A stretch of 64,000 nucleotides of DNA, from assembly GCF_947500255.1 (NCBI RefSeq), contig NZ_CANMRL010000001.1, positions 1,178,001 through 1,242,000 on the forward strand. Reading direction: 5' to 3'. Numbering within the stretch: position 1 is the first letter of the stretch; every line of letters starts with the position of its first letter. This document shows positions 9,417-19,500 of this stretch, piece after piece. This DNA comes from an uncultured Psychroserpens sp. GTDB lineage: Bacteria > Bacteroidota > Bacteroidia > Flavobacteriales > Flavobacteriaceae. A program made the position numbers and the translations under genes. Under the pieces are notes generated by a model. The model saw only the letters and a list, made by a program, of their open reading frames with translations, was not told where the DNA came from and did no database searches.

Positions 9417-9797
9417 ATGAAAACAACCAAAATTGTATATTGGATTTCCACAATCCTCTTATCGCTTATATTTTTATATTCTGCGCAGATGTATTTTTTT
9501 AATACCGAAATGGTAAAAGGTTATTTTGAAGCGCTTAGTTATCCCTCTTATATTGTGATTCCGTTAGCTATTATTAAAGTCTTAGGTGTCATTATGATAT
9601 TATGGCGAAAAAGTAATTGGCTTACTGAGTGGGCCTATGCAGGTTTTTTCTTTGATTTGATTTTAGCAACTGCAGCTCATCAAAATGCAGGACATGCAAT
9701 AGGACTTTCGGTAGCAGGAATCCCTATTTTATTAGTGTCATATTTTCTCGGAAAACGTGTACGTTCTAATAATTTAAATACACCCAGCCTAGGATAG
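9417..9797 (+). CDS. DoxX-like small membrane protein
   Basis: 126 residues with four predicted membrane helices (~8-28, 47-63, 71-87, 95-112). It has the DoxX-like pattern: a Y-F near the first helix (SAQMYFFNTEMVKGYFEAL), a central helix ending in WRKSNWLTEWAYAGFFFDL, and AAHQNAGH before the last helix. The family is often linked to redox or quinone-related membrane functions, but no specific activity can be assigned. It follows the unknown protein by 20 bases. Its last 32 bases overlap, tail to tail, the 3' end of the minus-strand DUF11 gene. Confidence 0.8.
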   Translation: MKTTKIVYWISTILLSLIFLYSAQMYFFNTEMVKGYFEALSYPSYIVIPLAIIKVLGVIMILWRKSNWLTEWAYAGFFFDLILATAAHQNAGHAIGLSVAGIPILLVSYFLGKRVRSNNLNTPSLG

Positions 9798-12700
9798 GTT
9801 TTTCTCCATTATTTAGGTCTAAAATATAAAAATAAGTGCCAACAGGAAGTAACCCTGAAGTTGTTGGTATACCCATATTTGGTGTTCCATCCCAATTACT
9901 TTCGTAATTCTTGCTTTCATAAACTTGTACACCCAATCTATTGTAGATCTTAATAAGATTATTAGGATATTCTTCGATACATTCTATAGAAAACAGATCA
10001 TTTAAGCCATCATCATTTGGTGACAACCCTTCAGGAATATACAGACAAAAGTCAACAGTGACTTCAGCATCGTCCATATTGTTAGTCTCATCTCTGTCAG
10101 GTTGCTCTAAGCTATTGAGCAAGGCCACGTTTAGTAAATCAGAACTTGAAGTAACTTGAGCAACAATAGTTAATATTTCAGATTGATTGCTATCTAATGC
10201 ATTAATAGACCAAATAAATGTTGAACTATTAAATGTTCCTGCTGAAGTAGATGCCGATATAAAACTCATTCCATTTGGAAACACATCGAGTATTTCTATT
10301 GCAGTACCTTGAGACGTTCCCAAGTTAGTAGCAGTAATTTGAAAAGTGACTTGATCTCCAATTGAAGCTTCTTCAGGAGAAACAGTTTTTAAAACTTGAA
10401 TATCCACATCAGAATTATCATCTAACACTGTTAATGTTGCATTCGTTTGAGACGTATCTATATTGTTTTGAGATTCAAAATTGTTGGTATCATTAAGATA
10501 GACTCCAGGTGTATTGGAAGTAACCACAACATCAAAAGTACATGAAGCTACGCCTTCAGGAAAAACCAAATTGGTAACACCTGCAAAATTATCTCCAGTA
10601 TTCCCAACAAATGTTGCTGTACAACCGTTGCTCATGACCCAATCTGGAGCCGAAACCAAAGTAATCTCTTGAGGAAACACATCAGTAAATGAAATATCGC
10701 TCTGAGATGGGTTTGACGGTAAATTAGTAATAGTAAATGTTAGTGTACTTTGTTCTCCAATAGTTATGGTATCAGGATTGTAGTTTTTGTCAAGAACAGG
10801 AGCTACAATTTGAACATTACTGATAGAAGTATTGGTCTCAGGGGAAATTTCAGAATTATCATTTTCATTTGGTGTTGCTACGGCAATATTATTATAAGCA
10901 CCTCCAAAACTAGGAGCTGTAACGGGAATTGTAATTCTTATCGTAGAACCTGCATCCATATTAGCAATAGTTCCTGTGACAATATTATTGGTTATAGTAA
11001 GATCTGTACTACATGTTGCATTTCCGTTGGTAACGACACAAGTAGGAGTACCATTGGTTATAAATACGTCATTAATAGTATTTTCAAAGTCAATATTGAT
11101 AGCATTTGAGCTGTTTTCACTATTAGTAATATCTACGATCCAATTAAAATTTTGATTGATATTTACTTGAGTAAATTCTGGAAATGTCTGAACCACTAAA
11201 TCAACGCAAGGTGCAATAAACGTTGTGACACTATCTTCGTTATTTGCTGGATTATTATCAAAAGAACTATTGGCATGGTTGATTTCTACAGAATTAAAAA
11301 CAGGTATAGCATTGACATCACAATCGGTTTCCCAAGCGACTGTAACATGAAACGTCACCGAGCTATTGGCAGGTAAAGTCCAATTATCAGCTTCGGTAAT
11401 TTCCCAAAAGATATCAGGTTCACCATTAAGAGAAATACCATCCAAAGGCACACCAATATTGGCTGTGTTTATAGCAAAACACTGAGCGTCACCTGTTGTT
11501 GATACACAGTCAACCGACACCAGTTCTCCTGTGTAACTTATGCTTCCTAAATTTTCGGTAAAGTCTATCAATTCAATTTCTGTATCTAAATCACTAAGAT
11601 TAGAAGCTGTAATTTCATAGGTCACATTTCCTGCTTGAATTGTATTATCAGGCGACTCACCAATAGGTAAAACAGGATCGATTTGCGTTTTTGTGACTTC
11701 TAAATTTATTGTAGGGCAAGCCTCAGTTGCAGGCAACATAACAAAATCGGTTTGCGAACTATTTTGAACGTTAGAATCTAATATATCGGCTTCAAGTACA
11801 TTTGTCCCACTTCTAATATTGGCCATACTTATATCGGTACTGAAAGAACATTCGGGCTCTAAAAATATAACGACTGTCGTAATCGTGATTGTAGCACCAA
11901 CTGGCATTAGAAAGGGGTCACTAACCCAAAATAGATCGTTGACATTTATATTGATATCATCACAACTTATATTTCCTGTGGTTTGTGTACAGTTTACTGA
12001 AATGATCTGCCATTCAATTGCTGGTGATAAATTTTGAAGAAAGAATGCAGCATTAGCATCCAATGGGCCATTGTTGCAAATGGTAGTTTCAAAAGTCACT
12101 TCCTCATTCCAATCGGCTACAGTTGCAGGATCTGGATCGATTTGAATAGTGTCAATACAGAGATCTGTTAACTGACATAGTTCAGCTTCTAGTAATGGTG
12201 TTATAACAGGATCTGATTCGCTTGGTGACACATTAGCGTGATCTAATTCTATCCGTATAATACTCGACACCGAAATAGGCATTTGCTCTACAGCACAAGA
12301 CGGATCAAGATACTCGTATACAATTTCAAAAGTAGCCGATCCTCCTGCGGTAAATATAAGCGGAGCTCCAATAGAAAACATATCTGTAGTGGCACTAATC
12401 AAATTAGGCGTTCCTGGAGCAAGTCCTGAAACATCTGGGCATTCTGTTCCATTAGTGGTGCCAATACATTCAATAGATTCTAATTTTACATTTGGTCGAC
12501 CATAGTCTAAATCTGAAAGTAAATTAAGCTCACCTACAATCTCAGTTAAAGGGAAGTCAATATCACTGTTATTAGTAATGGTAAATTGATAGGTCACAAA
12601 AGTATTCCATGAAGGAATAGGTGTGCCTTGAGTAGGAGAAATTTGAGAATGTTCTACAGTAAAATCTATAAGCACATCAATCACATCAATAGAGATTAGC

Positions 12701-13161
12701 GACTGGTTATTAGAGTCGTTTGTATCTGTTGTACCATTAGGCGGCGTGATTATCGCATTAATAGCAATACCTCCAACTTGAGCAGGAGCTGTGACTTCAA
12801 TTTTTAATTCCACACTAGAATCACTCGGTAAATTAGCAACGGTTCCAGTAAGAATACTTCCATTTAGATTAAGGTTTGATGCATCAGAGGCACCTCCAGA
12901 ATTATTTTGAGAACTAATGGCATCAATATCTAAATTTGCCAAATCATTGTCCATTGTAATTTCAAATGTCGCATCGTTTACAGTATTACCTGAGTTAATT
13001 ATGGTTACGATGTATTGAAAATCTTGAAAAATTTCTACTTGCGATACGGCACTACCACTTGTATTTTGAGCTTGAGCAACAATAGACAAATCTGTAGTTT
13101 GCCCATAAATTTGACTGCAAGCACATAGAAAGAAAATTAAGCGGAAAAATTTTCCAATCAT
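9766..13161 (-). CDS. Large DUF11-repeat surface protein with type B T9SS sorting domain
   Basis: 1131 residues. A signal peptide (ends CACSQIYGQ) is followed by at least seven DUF11-type Ig-like repeats. Each has a pattern of ITxxNxG, then INNAxVxD or similar, then an acidic/Asn-rich close. Late copies are clearest, for example VLKTVSPEEASIGDQVTFQI. The C-terminal ~90 residues are a gliding-motility/CHU_C type B sorting domain (IPEGLSPNDDGLND ... IKIYNRLGVQVYES ... GTYFYILDLNN ... GWVYLNY). T9SS would export it to the cell surface, where it probably acts as an adhesin or stalk. It is monocistronic and overlaps the DoxX-like gene tail to tail. Ligand unknown. Confidence 0.88.
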   Translation of the reverse strand: MIGKFFRLIFFLCACSQIYGQTTDLSIVAQAQNTSGSAVSQVEIFQDFQYIVTIINSGNTVNDATFEITMDNDLANLDIDAISSQNNSGGASDASNLNLNGSILTGTVANLPSDSSVELKIEVTAPAQVGGIAINAIITPPNGTTDTNDSNNQSLISIDVIDVLIDFTVEHSQISPTQGTPIPSWNTFVTYQFTITNNSDIDFPLTEIVGELNLLSDLDYGRPNVKLESIECIGTTNGTECPDVSGLAPGTPNLISATTDMFSIGAPLIFTAGGSATFEIVYEYLDPSCAVEQMPISVSSIIRIELDHANVSPSESDPVITPLLEAELCQLTDLCIDTIQIDPDPATVADWNEEVTFETTICNNGPLDANAAFFLQNLSPAIEWQIISVNCTQTTGNISCDDININVNDLFWVSDPFLMPVGATITITTVVIFLEPECSFSTDISMANIRSGTNVLEADILDSNVQNSSQTDFVMLPATEACPTINLEVTKTQIDPVLPIGESPDNTIQAGNVTYEITASNLSDLDTEIELIDFTENLGSISYTGELVSVDCVSTTGDAQCFAINTANIGVPLDGISLNGEPDIFWEITEADNWTLPANSSVTFHVTVAWETDCDVNAIPVFNSVEINHANSSFDNNPANNEDSVTTFIAPCVDLVVQTFPEFTQVNINQNFNWIVDITNSENSSNAINIDFENTINDVFITNGTPTCVVTNGNATCSTDLTITNNIVTGTIANMDAGSTIRITIPVTAPSFGGAYNNIAVATPNENDNSEISPETNTSISNVQIVAPVLDKNYNPDTITIGEQSTLTFTITNLPSNPSQSDISFTDVFPQEITLVSAPDWVMSNGCTATFVGNTGDNFAGVTNLVFPEGVASCTFDVVVTSNTPGVYLNDTNNFESQNNIDTSQTNATLTVLDDNSDVDIQVLKTVSPEEASIGDQVTFQITATNLGTSQGTAIEILDVFPNGMSFISASTSAGTFNSSTFIWSINALDSNQSEILTIVAQVTSSSDLLNVALLNSLEQPDRDETNNMDDAEVTVDFCLYIPEGLSPNDDGLNDLFSIECIEEYPNNLIKIYNRLGVQVYESKNYESNWDGTPNMGIPTTSGLLPVGTYFYILDLNNGEKPILGWVYLNY

Positions 13162-13201
13162 AAATGGTGGTTTAATACAAGACGCTAAATATTGCGAAAG
13201 G

Positions 13202-13235
13202 TTGCGTTAATATAGTCTAAAACATTGTAAATTTG
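13202..13235 (+). promoter_or_regulatory. Candidate Bacteroidota-type promoter of rsmI
   Basis: TTG at 13202-13204, 23 bases, then TAAATTTG at 13228-13235, which fits the flavobacterial TTG / TAnnTTTG consensus. The rsmI ATG is 18 bases further on. Confidence 0.5.
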
Positions 13236-13253
13236 AAAAGAAATCTCTTACAA

Positions 13254-13925
13254 ATGAGTAAACTTTATATTGTACCAACACCTATCGGAAATTTAAAAGA
13301 CATTACATTTAGAGCTATTGAAGTTCTAAATGATGTTGATTTGATTTTAGCTGAAGACACACGTACATCTGGAAAGCTTCTGAAACATTTTGAGATTGGA
13401 ACACCAATGCAAAGCCATCATATGCATAATGAGCATAAAATGGTAGATCAACTCGTACAAAAATTAAAAAGCGGAATGTCTATCGCACTCATTAGTGATG
13501 CTGGAACACCAGCAATTTCAGATCCTGGGTTTTTATTAACTAGAGCTTGTATTGAAAACAACATTGAAGTAGATTGTTTACCAGGAGCGACTGCATTTGT
13601 TCCTGCTTTAGTCAACTCAGGATTACCAAACGACAAATTTGTATTTGAAGGCTTTCTTCCGGTAAAAAAAGGAAGACAAACACGGTTAAAATTATTAGCT
13701 GAAGAAACCCGAACAATGGTGTTTTATGAGAGTCCGCACAAACTCATAAAAACGCTCACTAATTTTTGTGAATATTTTGGGGAAGATCGATTGGTTTCGG
13801 TGTCAAGAGAATTAACCAAGCTTTATGAAGAAACCATAAGAGGTACTGCAAAAGAAGTTTTGGAGCATTATACCAATAAGCCACCAAAAGGAGAGATAGT
13901 AATTATAGTAAGCGGCAATAAGTGA
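13254..13925 (+). CDS. rsmI: 16S rRNA (cytidine1402-2'-O)-methyltransferase
   Basis: 223 residues from ATG 13254 (MSKLYIVPTPIGNLKD). An upstream in-frame start at 13233 would put the promoter box inside the gene and adds residues foreign to the family. The tetrapyrrole-methylase fold is marked by VPTPIGN, LAEDTRTSGKLLKHF, ALISDAGTPAISDPG and LPGATAFVPALVNSGLP. It methylates the ribose of C1402 in 16S rRNA using S-adenosylmethionine. The TGA stop overlaps the ATG of the uracil-DNA glycosylase gene (TGATG), so the two are translationally coupled. Confidence 0.95.
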   Translation: MSKLYIVPTPIGNLKDITFRAIEVLNDVDLILAEDTRTSGKLLKHFEIGTPMQSHHMHNEHKMVDQLVQKLKSGMSIALISDAGTPAISDPGFLLTRACIENNIEVDCLPGATAFVPALVNSGLPNDKFVFEGFLPVKKGRQTRLKLLAEETRTMVFYESPHKLIKTLTNFCEYFGEDRLVSVSRELTKLYEETIRGTAKEVLEHYTNKPPKGEIVIIVSGNK

Positions 13926-14494
13926 TGCAAGATTTATTACATGATATTAGGCAATGCAGTATTTGCAAACAACATTTACCACTTGGTCCACGACCAATTG
14001 CGAGTGGACATCCAGATTCTAAAATCGTTATTATAGGTCAGGCGCCAGGAACAAAAGTACATGCTTCTGGAATTCCATGGGATGATGCTAGCGGAAAGCA
14101 ATTACGTAAATGGCTAGGTGTTTCTGATGACGACTTTTATGATGAGCGTAAATTTGCCATAATACCAATGGGGTTTTGTTATCCTGGAAAAGGAAAAAGT
14201 GGAGATTTACCACCAAGAACCGAATGTGCACCACAATGGCATCAGCCCTTATTTGACCATATGAAACAAGTGGAGTTGGTTATTTTAATTGGCATGTATG
14301 CACAAAAGTATTATTTAAAAGACCAAGCTAAACGTACGCTGACTGAAACGGTCGCTAACTACAAAGACTATTTGCCTCAATATTTTACTTTGCCACACCC
14401 TAGTCCGAGAAACCGTTTTTGGCTAGCTAAGAATCCATGGTTTGAAACGGAAGTGTTACCAGAGTTGAAAAAGAGAGTAACACATTTAGTTTAA
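13925..14494 (+). CDS. Uracil-DNA glycosylase family protein (4Fe-4S type)
   Basis: 189 residues. Motif A is GQAPG (38-42), which activates water, and motif B is HPSPRN near the C-terminus. Four cysteines (11, 14, 85, 101), arranged CxxC ... FCYPG ... ECAP, match the iron-sulfur ligand layout of family 4/5 enzymes, so a [4Fe-4S] cluster is likely. It would remove uracil from DNA in base excision repair. The start is ATG 13925, coupled to the rsmI stop. A GTG one codon earlier also exists but is less likely. The exact subfamily is uncertain. Confidence 0.85.
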   Translation: MQDLLHDIRQCSICKQHLPLGPRPIASGHPDSKIVIIGQAPGTKVHASGIPWDDASGKQLRKWLGVSDDDFYDERKFAIIPMGFCYPGKGKSGDLPPRTECAPQWHQPLFDHMKQVELVILIGMYAQKYYLKDQAKRTLTETVANYKDYLPQYFTLPHPSPRNRFWLAKNPWFETEVLPELKKRVTHLV

Positions 14495-14592
14495 AAGCCT
14501 CTCCATTTCTGAAGAGATTTCAATATAATTCAAAATGATTAATCTTCGATTGGCTGTATTATGAAGTTAGCAAATGTGCGTCAAATATTGAT

Positions 14593-14612
14593 ATTGCCAC
14601 TTTTTGTCACCT
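14593..14612 (+). promoter_or_regulatory. Candidate operator: CCACTTTTTGTCACCT upstream of the TPR-LuxR regulator
   Basis: The element sits 56-75 bases before the regulator's ATG. The 16-base core recurs exactly at 16401-16416, and nearly so at 16423-16438, upstream of the giant LRR gene. A TAATTTTG box (14655-14662) lies between the element and the start codon. A role as a binding site for the regulator is inference. Confidence 0.45.
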
Positions 14613-14667
14613 AAGCTAAACTAATGAGATGGTTAGATTTTGGTCTTAATTCAGTAATTTTGCATTC

Positions 14668-16341
14668 ATGAAATTATTGGTGCTCTCCCTATTAGTTTTT
14701 ATAAGTAATTTATCCTTTTCTCAAGAAGTAGATAGCACCCTAATGCGTCTGGAAAAAGCAATTGAAATAGCCACGACTGATACTGCAAAAATCAAGGCAA
14801 TGCTCAATTTAGGTGAGTATGAACTGGATCATAACTTTAGGAAAGCTGAAGATATTATTAATGAAGCCTATGCCTTTGTACAAGACGATAAAACGGACCT
14901 AGGGCAAAATTATGAGGCTTTAGTGCTTGTGGAGTTAGGTATCTTGAAGAGAAGAAAGGGAAAGCACACCGAAGCTTTGAATCATTATTTAAAGGCACTA
15001 GATATTTTTGAAAAAGAACAAGATTCGTCTAACATTGCAGATGTGTATCATAACATTGGTATGATTTATAAGTTTCAAAAAGCATACCCAAAAGCTTTTG
15101 ATTACTTTGGAAAGGCCGTAAAGATTAATGAGTCATTGAATAATGATGTGGATTTAGGCTTAGCATTATTGATGATTGGTAGTAGTTATAAATCATTAAA
15201 GGAATACGATTCTACAGAAATATACTATAATAAATCGAAAAAGATATTTACTACTCTTGATGACCCTATACATCTCCATCAAGTCAATAATTACTTGGTG
15301 ACGTTGTATCGTAGAACAGGGAGAGATGCTGAAGCCTTAAAATTAAGCAAGGATAATGTAGCTTATTCGAAAAAGAAAGACAGAAGATTAAACCTGGTAT
15401 CAAATTATTTGGCAACATCAAGTATTTATCATAAAAAGAAGGAATACAGAGAAGCAGGACGTTATGTCGATTCTGCTTTAAGGTTAGCAAAAAAAGAAGG
15501 ATTTAAAAAAAAGATTGCTGAAGCCTATGCAAAGAAAAGCATATTATGGTCTAAATTAAAAAACTATAAATCGGCATACGCAACCCATAAGACGTATAAA
15601 AAATATTCAGATTCTATTTACAATTCAGATAATGCAAAGAAGATTCAAGAATTAGAATTAACCTATCTATTTGAAAAAGAAAAATTAGCCGATAGTCTTG
15701 CTTTTGCTCAAGAAAAAAAAGAAGTTGAAGTATTAGCTCAAGCTGAAGCGTCTAAAAAGCAATCCTATTTCTTGTTATTCATACTCACATTAATTGCATC
15801 ACTAATTATTGGTCTTTTAGCACGTCGTGTCTTTAGAAGCAAATCTATTGTAAATGAAGAGAAACTAAAAAAAGAAGCGATTCAAAAAGAACTTTTAAAC
15901 CATAAAGTTCACTCTAAAGAAGAAGAAATTAAGCGTTTAGTTGCTGATAATAATATGCGATTAGCATTTAAAGAAGAGTTATTAGGTCAATTAAAAAAGG
16001 AACTTTCTAATGATAATGTTGATGGATTAAAAGATCGTATATCAACACTTACAACAGATTTACAAGCACAGATTTCAACAGAAAACAAACTCTCCTTTTT
16101 ACAACAAAGTATAAGTGAAGTTAATGAAGGATTTGAGGCTAAACTTCGTGATTTATATCCACAGTTAACTAAAACCGAACGTGAAGTGTGCTCTTTATTA
16201 CGATTAAATTTATCTATTAAAGAAATTATGAATATTAGAGGCGCTTCACAAGATGCTATAAAATCTGTTCGTTATCGTATTCGTAAAAAATTAGACCTTT
16301 CTCCCAAAGATGAATTAGAACAATTCATTCAAAACCTCTAA
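14668..16341 (+). CDS. TPR-repeat membrane regulator with LuxR-type HTH
   Basis: 557 residues. A signal peptide (ends ISNLSFSQ) is followed by about six tetratricopeptide repeats (~40-330; for example ADVYHNIGMIYKFQKAYPKA). One membrane helix (~366-386, YFLLFILTLIASLIIGLLA) leads to a coiled coil rich in Lys and Glu (~390-480). The C-terminal ~65 residues are a LuxR/GerE-type helix-turn-helix (LTKTEREVCSLLRLNLSIKE, then SVRYRIRKKL). The TPR part should face the periplasm and the HTH the cytoplasm, giving a one-component sensor-regulator common in Bacteroidota. Its upstream region and that of the next gene share a 16-base motif, which suggests it controls itself and the LRR operon. The signal it senses is unknown. 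Confidence 0.85.
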   Translation: MKLLVLSLLVFISNLSFSQEVDSTLMRLEKAIEIATTDTAKIKAMLNLGEYELDHNFRKAEDIINEAYAFVQDDKTDLGQNYEALVLVELGILKRRKGKHTEALNHYLKALDIFEKEQDSSNIADVYHNIGMIYKFQKAYPKAFDYFGKAVKINESLNNDVDLGLALLMIGSSYKSLKEYDSTEIYYNKSKKIFTTLDDPIHLHQVNNYLVTLYRRTGRDAEALKLSKDNVAYSKKKDRRLNLVSNYLATSSIYHKKKEYREAGRYVDSALRLAKKEGFKKKIAEAYAKKSILWSKLKNYKSAYATHKTYKKYSDSIYNSDNAKKIQELELTYLFEKEKLADSLAFAQEKKEVEVLAQAEASKKQSYFLLFILTLIASLIIGLLARRVFRSKSIVNEEKLKKEAIQKELLNHKVHSKEEEIKRLVADNNMRLAFKEELLGQLKKELSNDNVDGLKDRISTLTTDLQAQISTENKLSFLQQSISEVNEGFEAKLRDLYPQLTKTEREVCSLLRLNLSIKEIMNIRGASQDAIKSVRYRIRKKLDLSPKDELEQFIQNL

Positions 16342-16349
16342 GTTAATCG

Positions 16350-16381
16350 CCGTTTAAAAGCTTTAAAAAACCGTTTAAAAG
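16350..16381 (+). repeat. Paired CCGTTTAAAAG direct repeats, 21-base spacing
   Basis: CCGTTTAAAAG occurs at 16350-16360 and 16371-16381, two helical turns apart, just after the regulator's stop codon and before the 22-base-spaced operator pair. It could be a second regulator site or part of a degenerate terminator; no strong hairpin is visible. Confidence 0.5.
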
Positions 16382-16398
16382 TAGAAAAAAGTCCACGG

Positions 16399-16438
16399 CA
16401 CCACTTTTTGTCACCTCTATTGCCACTTTTTGTCACTT
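16399..16438 (+). promoter_or_regulatory. Tandem candidate operators upstream of the giant LRR gene
   Basis: Two copies of CCACTTTTTGTCAC(C/T)T begin at 16401 and 16423, 22 bases apart (same helical face). They match the single copy upstream of the TPR-LuxR gene. A weak box, TACCCTTG (16469-16476), lies downstream and the ATG is at 16505. The layout suits activator-dependent transcription, which is inference. Confidence 0.5.
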
Positions 16439-16504
16439 CAAAAACAGATAGATTTAGGTATTGATTCTTACCCTTGCAGTACTAATTATCAAAACCTACT
16501 AACA

Positions 16505-19500
16505 ATGAAACAGCAATACCTACTTGTTTTTACATTATTGATTACATTACATTTTCAAGCTCAAGAATGTTCCTCACTAATGGAACCGGTATCTCTTCAA
16601 GCCCGTACAAATGAAGCCACGCTTATCGTAGAAGGCGAAGTTATAAATAGTAATAGCTATTGGGATGTTGACCATAAAAACATTTATACCATTCACGAAG
16701 TTACCGTGTATAAAAATGCTAAAGGTACTAATGCAACTACTGTTTTTGTTGAAACTCAAGGAGGTCAAGTTGGCGATCTAATCCAAGAAGTTTCAAGTGC
16801 TGCAAGATTAAGAATAGGCTATGAAGGCATCTTCTTTCTTAAACCGTCTAATCATTCATTTAGTATACCGCAAACCACTTATAAAATGGTTGCTGCTGCC
16901 CAAGGTTATATTAAATATAATCGTATAGAGAACAATGCATCAGATGTATTTAACAACTATCTTTCAATAGAAAACGATTTGTACTCTAAACTAGAGCAAG
17001 CCACCAATAAAAGGCTTACTGTAATAAAAGGAAAGCAAAGACCAGCTATCACAAATTTGCGCAGAGCTACACCAGTAATTTCAAGCTTTTCACCAACAAC
17101 AATTACTGCGGGTACACAAAGTATATTAACGATAAATGGGAGTAATTTTGGCTCAACTCAAGGCGAAGTAAGTTTTAAATCTGCTAATAGTGGAGGTTCT
17201 AGTTATATCGCTGCCCAAGCTGCTGAAATTATATCTTGGTCTAATACCCAAATACAAATAGAAGTGCCATCTACAGCAGGTACAGGAACCATAAGAGTGA
17301 CCAATGCTACAAATGAAACTGTAACAAGTAGTGCTTCAGTTACTATTAGATACAGTCATCTTAATACTATAAATGCTGGAATTCCATTTCCTACTGTTCT
17401 ACAAGATGATAATGGCAGTGGTGGTTTTACTTTTGAATATCATACTGGTTTTGTGACCACACAGGCAGAAACATATTTTGAAGATGCATTAGCGCTTTGG
17501 AATTGTCAATCTGGGGTTAATTTTCAAATAGCAACAGAAACAACAACTATAGATGAGATTGCAAGTGATAACGTTAATGTGGTTCGATTTGATAATGGAG
17601 AACTACCTTCTGGCGTTTTAGGAGCTGTATCTAGATTTATGATCGCTTGTTCAAGTAGTAGTAAAGGTATTATAGTCGAGATGGATATTACCTGGAATGA
17701 AAGCGTCAGTTGGTATTATGGTTATGGGTCACCAGGACCACGCTATGATTTTAAAACAGTGGCATTACACGAAATAGGGCATGCACATCAATTAGGACAC
17801 GTTATTGACCCTAATGCAGTAATGCATTACAATTTAAGTATTAGTGATGTAAAATTTGAGCTAACCTCTGATGATATAGATGCTGCTAATTACACGATGG
17901 ATATTTTCGCAGAAGATCCAGGTTGTGGTTATTCTGTTAGTACAGCTAATAGTCAATGTACCTATGTGCCAGACGATAATTTTGAAGCCTATTTAGAAGC
18001 CAACGGTATGGGTAACGGTATAGCAAATGATGATTTGGTAACTAAGGCTAATATTTCTGGAGTTACATTTTTAAGTGTTATAGGACAGGGAATTTCAGAT
18101 TTTACTGGTATTGAAGATTTTATGGCACTAGAAACTTTATATGCTATGGAGAATCCAATGTCTAGTTTAGATGTAACAGCGAATATAAATTTAAAAGAAC
18201 TATGGTGTAGTTTTTCAACAGCATTAACAAGCTTGAATATTTCTACATTAACAGCTTTAGAAACTTTAGAAATTTCGAGTACAGGAATTACTGCTATAGA
18301 TCTAAGTAATAATACCGTATTAAACAGAATTTGGGCGGGAGCACCTGGATTAACGTCATTAGATGTGAGTAATAATCTGTTGTTAGATTTTTTACATATA
18401 TCCAATTCGTCAATAACTAACCTAGATCTAAGCCTTAATACTGTTTTAACACAATTTAGAGCTAACAATAGCGCATTAGAGAGTTTGAATATTAAAAACG
18501 GGAACAATGCCAATGTTACAACGTTTAGTACATCAGGAAGCAACAACCTAACCTGTGCAACTGTTGATAATGTGGCCTATTCAACAACCCATTGGACTAG
18601 TATTAATAATGCTGTTACTTTTTTTAGTGAAGATTGTAATGCTACTACCTATGTGCCAGATGATAATTTTGAAAATTATTTAGAAACACACGATGCCTCA
18701 GGAAACACAGTAAGTATGGGTGACGCATCTAGCATGGGTAATGGAATAGCCAATGATGATACTGTGTTTACTTACCGTATTTCGAATCTGACAGAATTAA
18801 CTTTAAATGATTTAGGAATTACAGATTTAACAGGAATTGAGGATTTTTTAGGTTTGGTAATATTTAAGTCTTGGAGAAATAATTTAACTTCAGTAGCATT
18901 TACAAACAATATTCATTTAGAAGACCTTCGTGTAACAGAAAATGAGGAATTAACGGCTGTTGATATTTCATCCTTAACCTTATTAAAAGAGTTTTGGTGT
19001 TATGATACTGGATTAACCACTTTAGATGTTTCTAACAATATTGCTTTAGAAACACTATTTGTTTTTAATGCAAATATTCCGGCTTTAGACATAAGTACAA
19101 ACACTACTTTAATTGATTTAAGATGTAATGGTAATCAATTAACAAGCCTAGATGTTAGTAATAACCCATTACTAGAAATTCTTGTTGCTGGCAACAATAG
19201 TATTTCTGCTATTACATTAAATAATTTGGTTGATTTAAGGTTATTAAATTTATCAAATAATAACTTGACAGCATTAGATCTTAAGGCGAACACGGACTTA
19301 GAGGAACTATTCATCACTGATAATGAACTTACAGCGTTAGATATACGTAATGGTAATAATACAGCTATAGTAGATAATAGCTTTAGAACCTCAGGAAATC
19401 CTAATTTAACCTGTATTAATGTAGATAATGAAGTTTTTGCGACACAAACCTGGACCACTCATGTAGATACTACTACTTCCTTTAATGAACATTGTGATGA

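Noticed and set aside
16430-16504. Longer N-terminus of the giant protein
   Set aside because: The extension precedes a clear signal peptide and overlaps the operator repeats; ATG 16505 is the better start.
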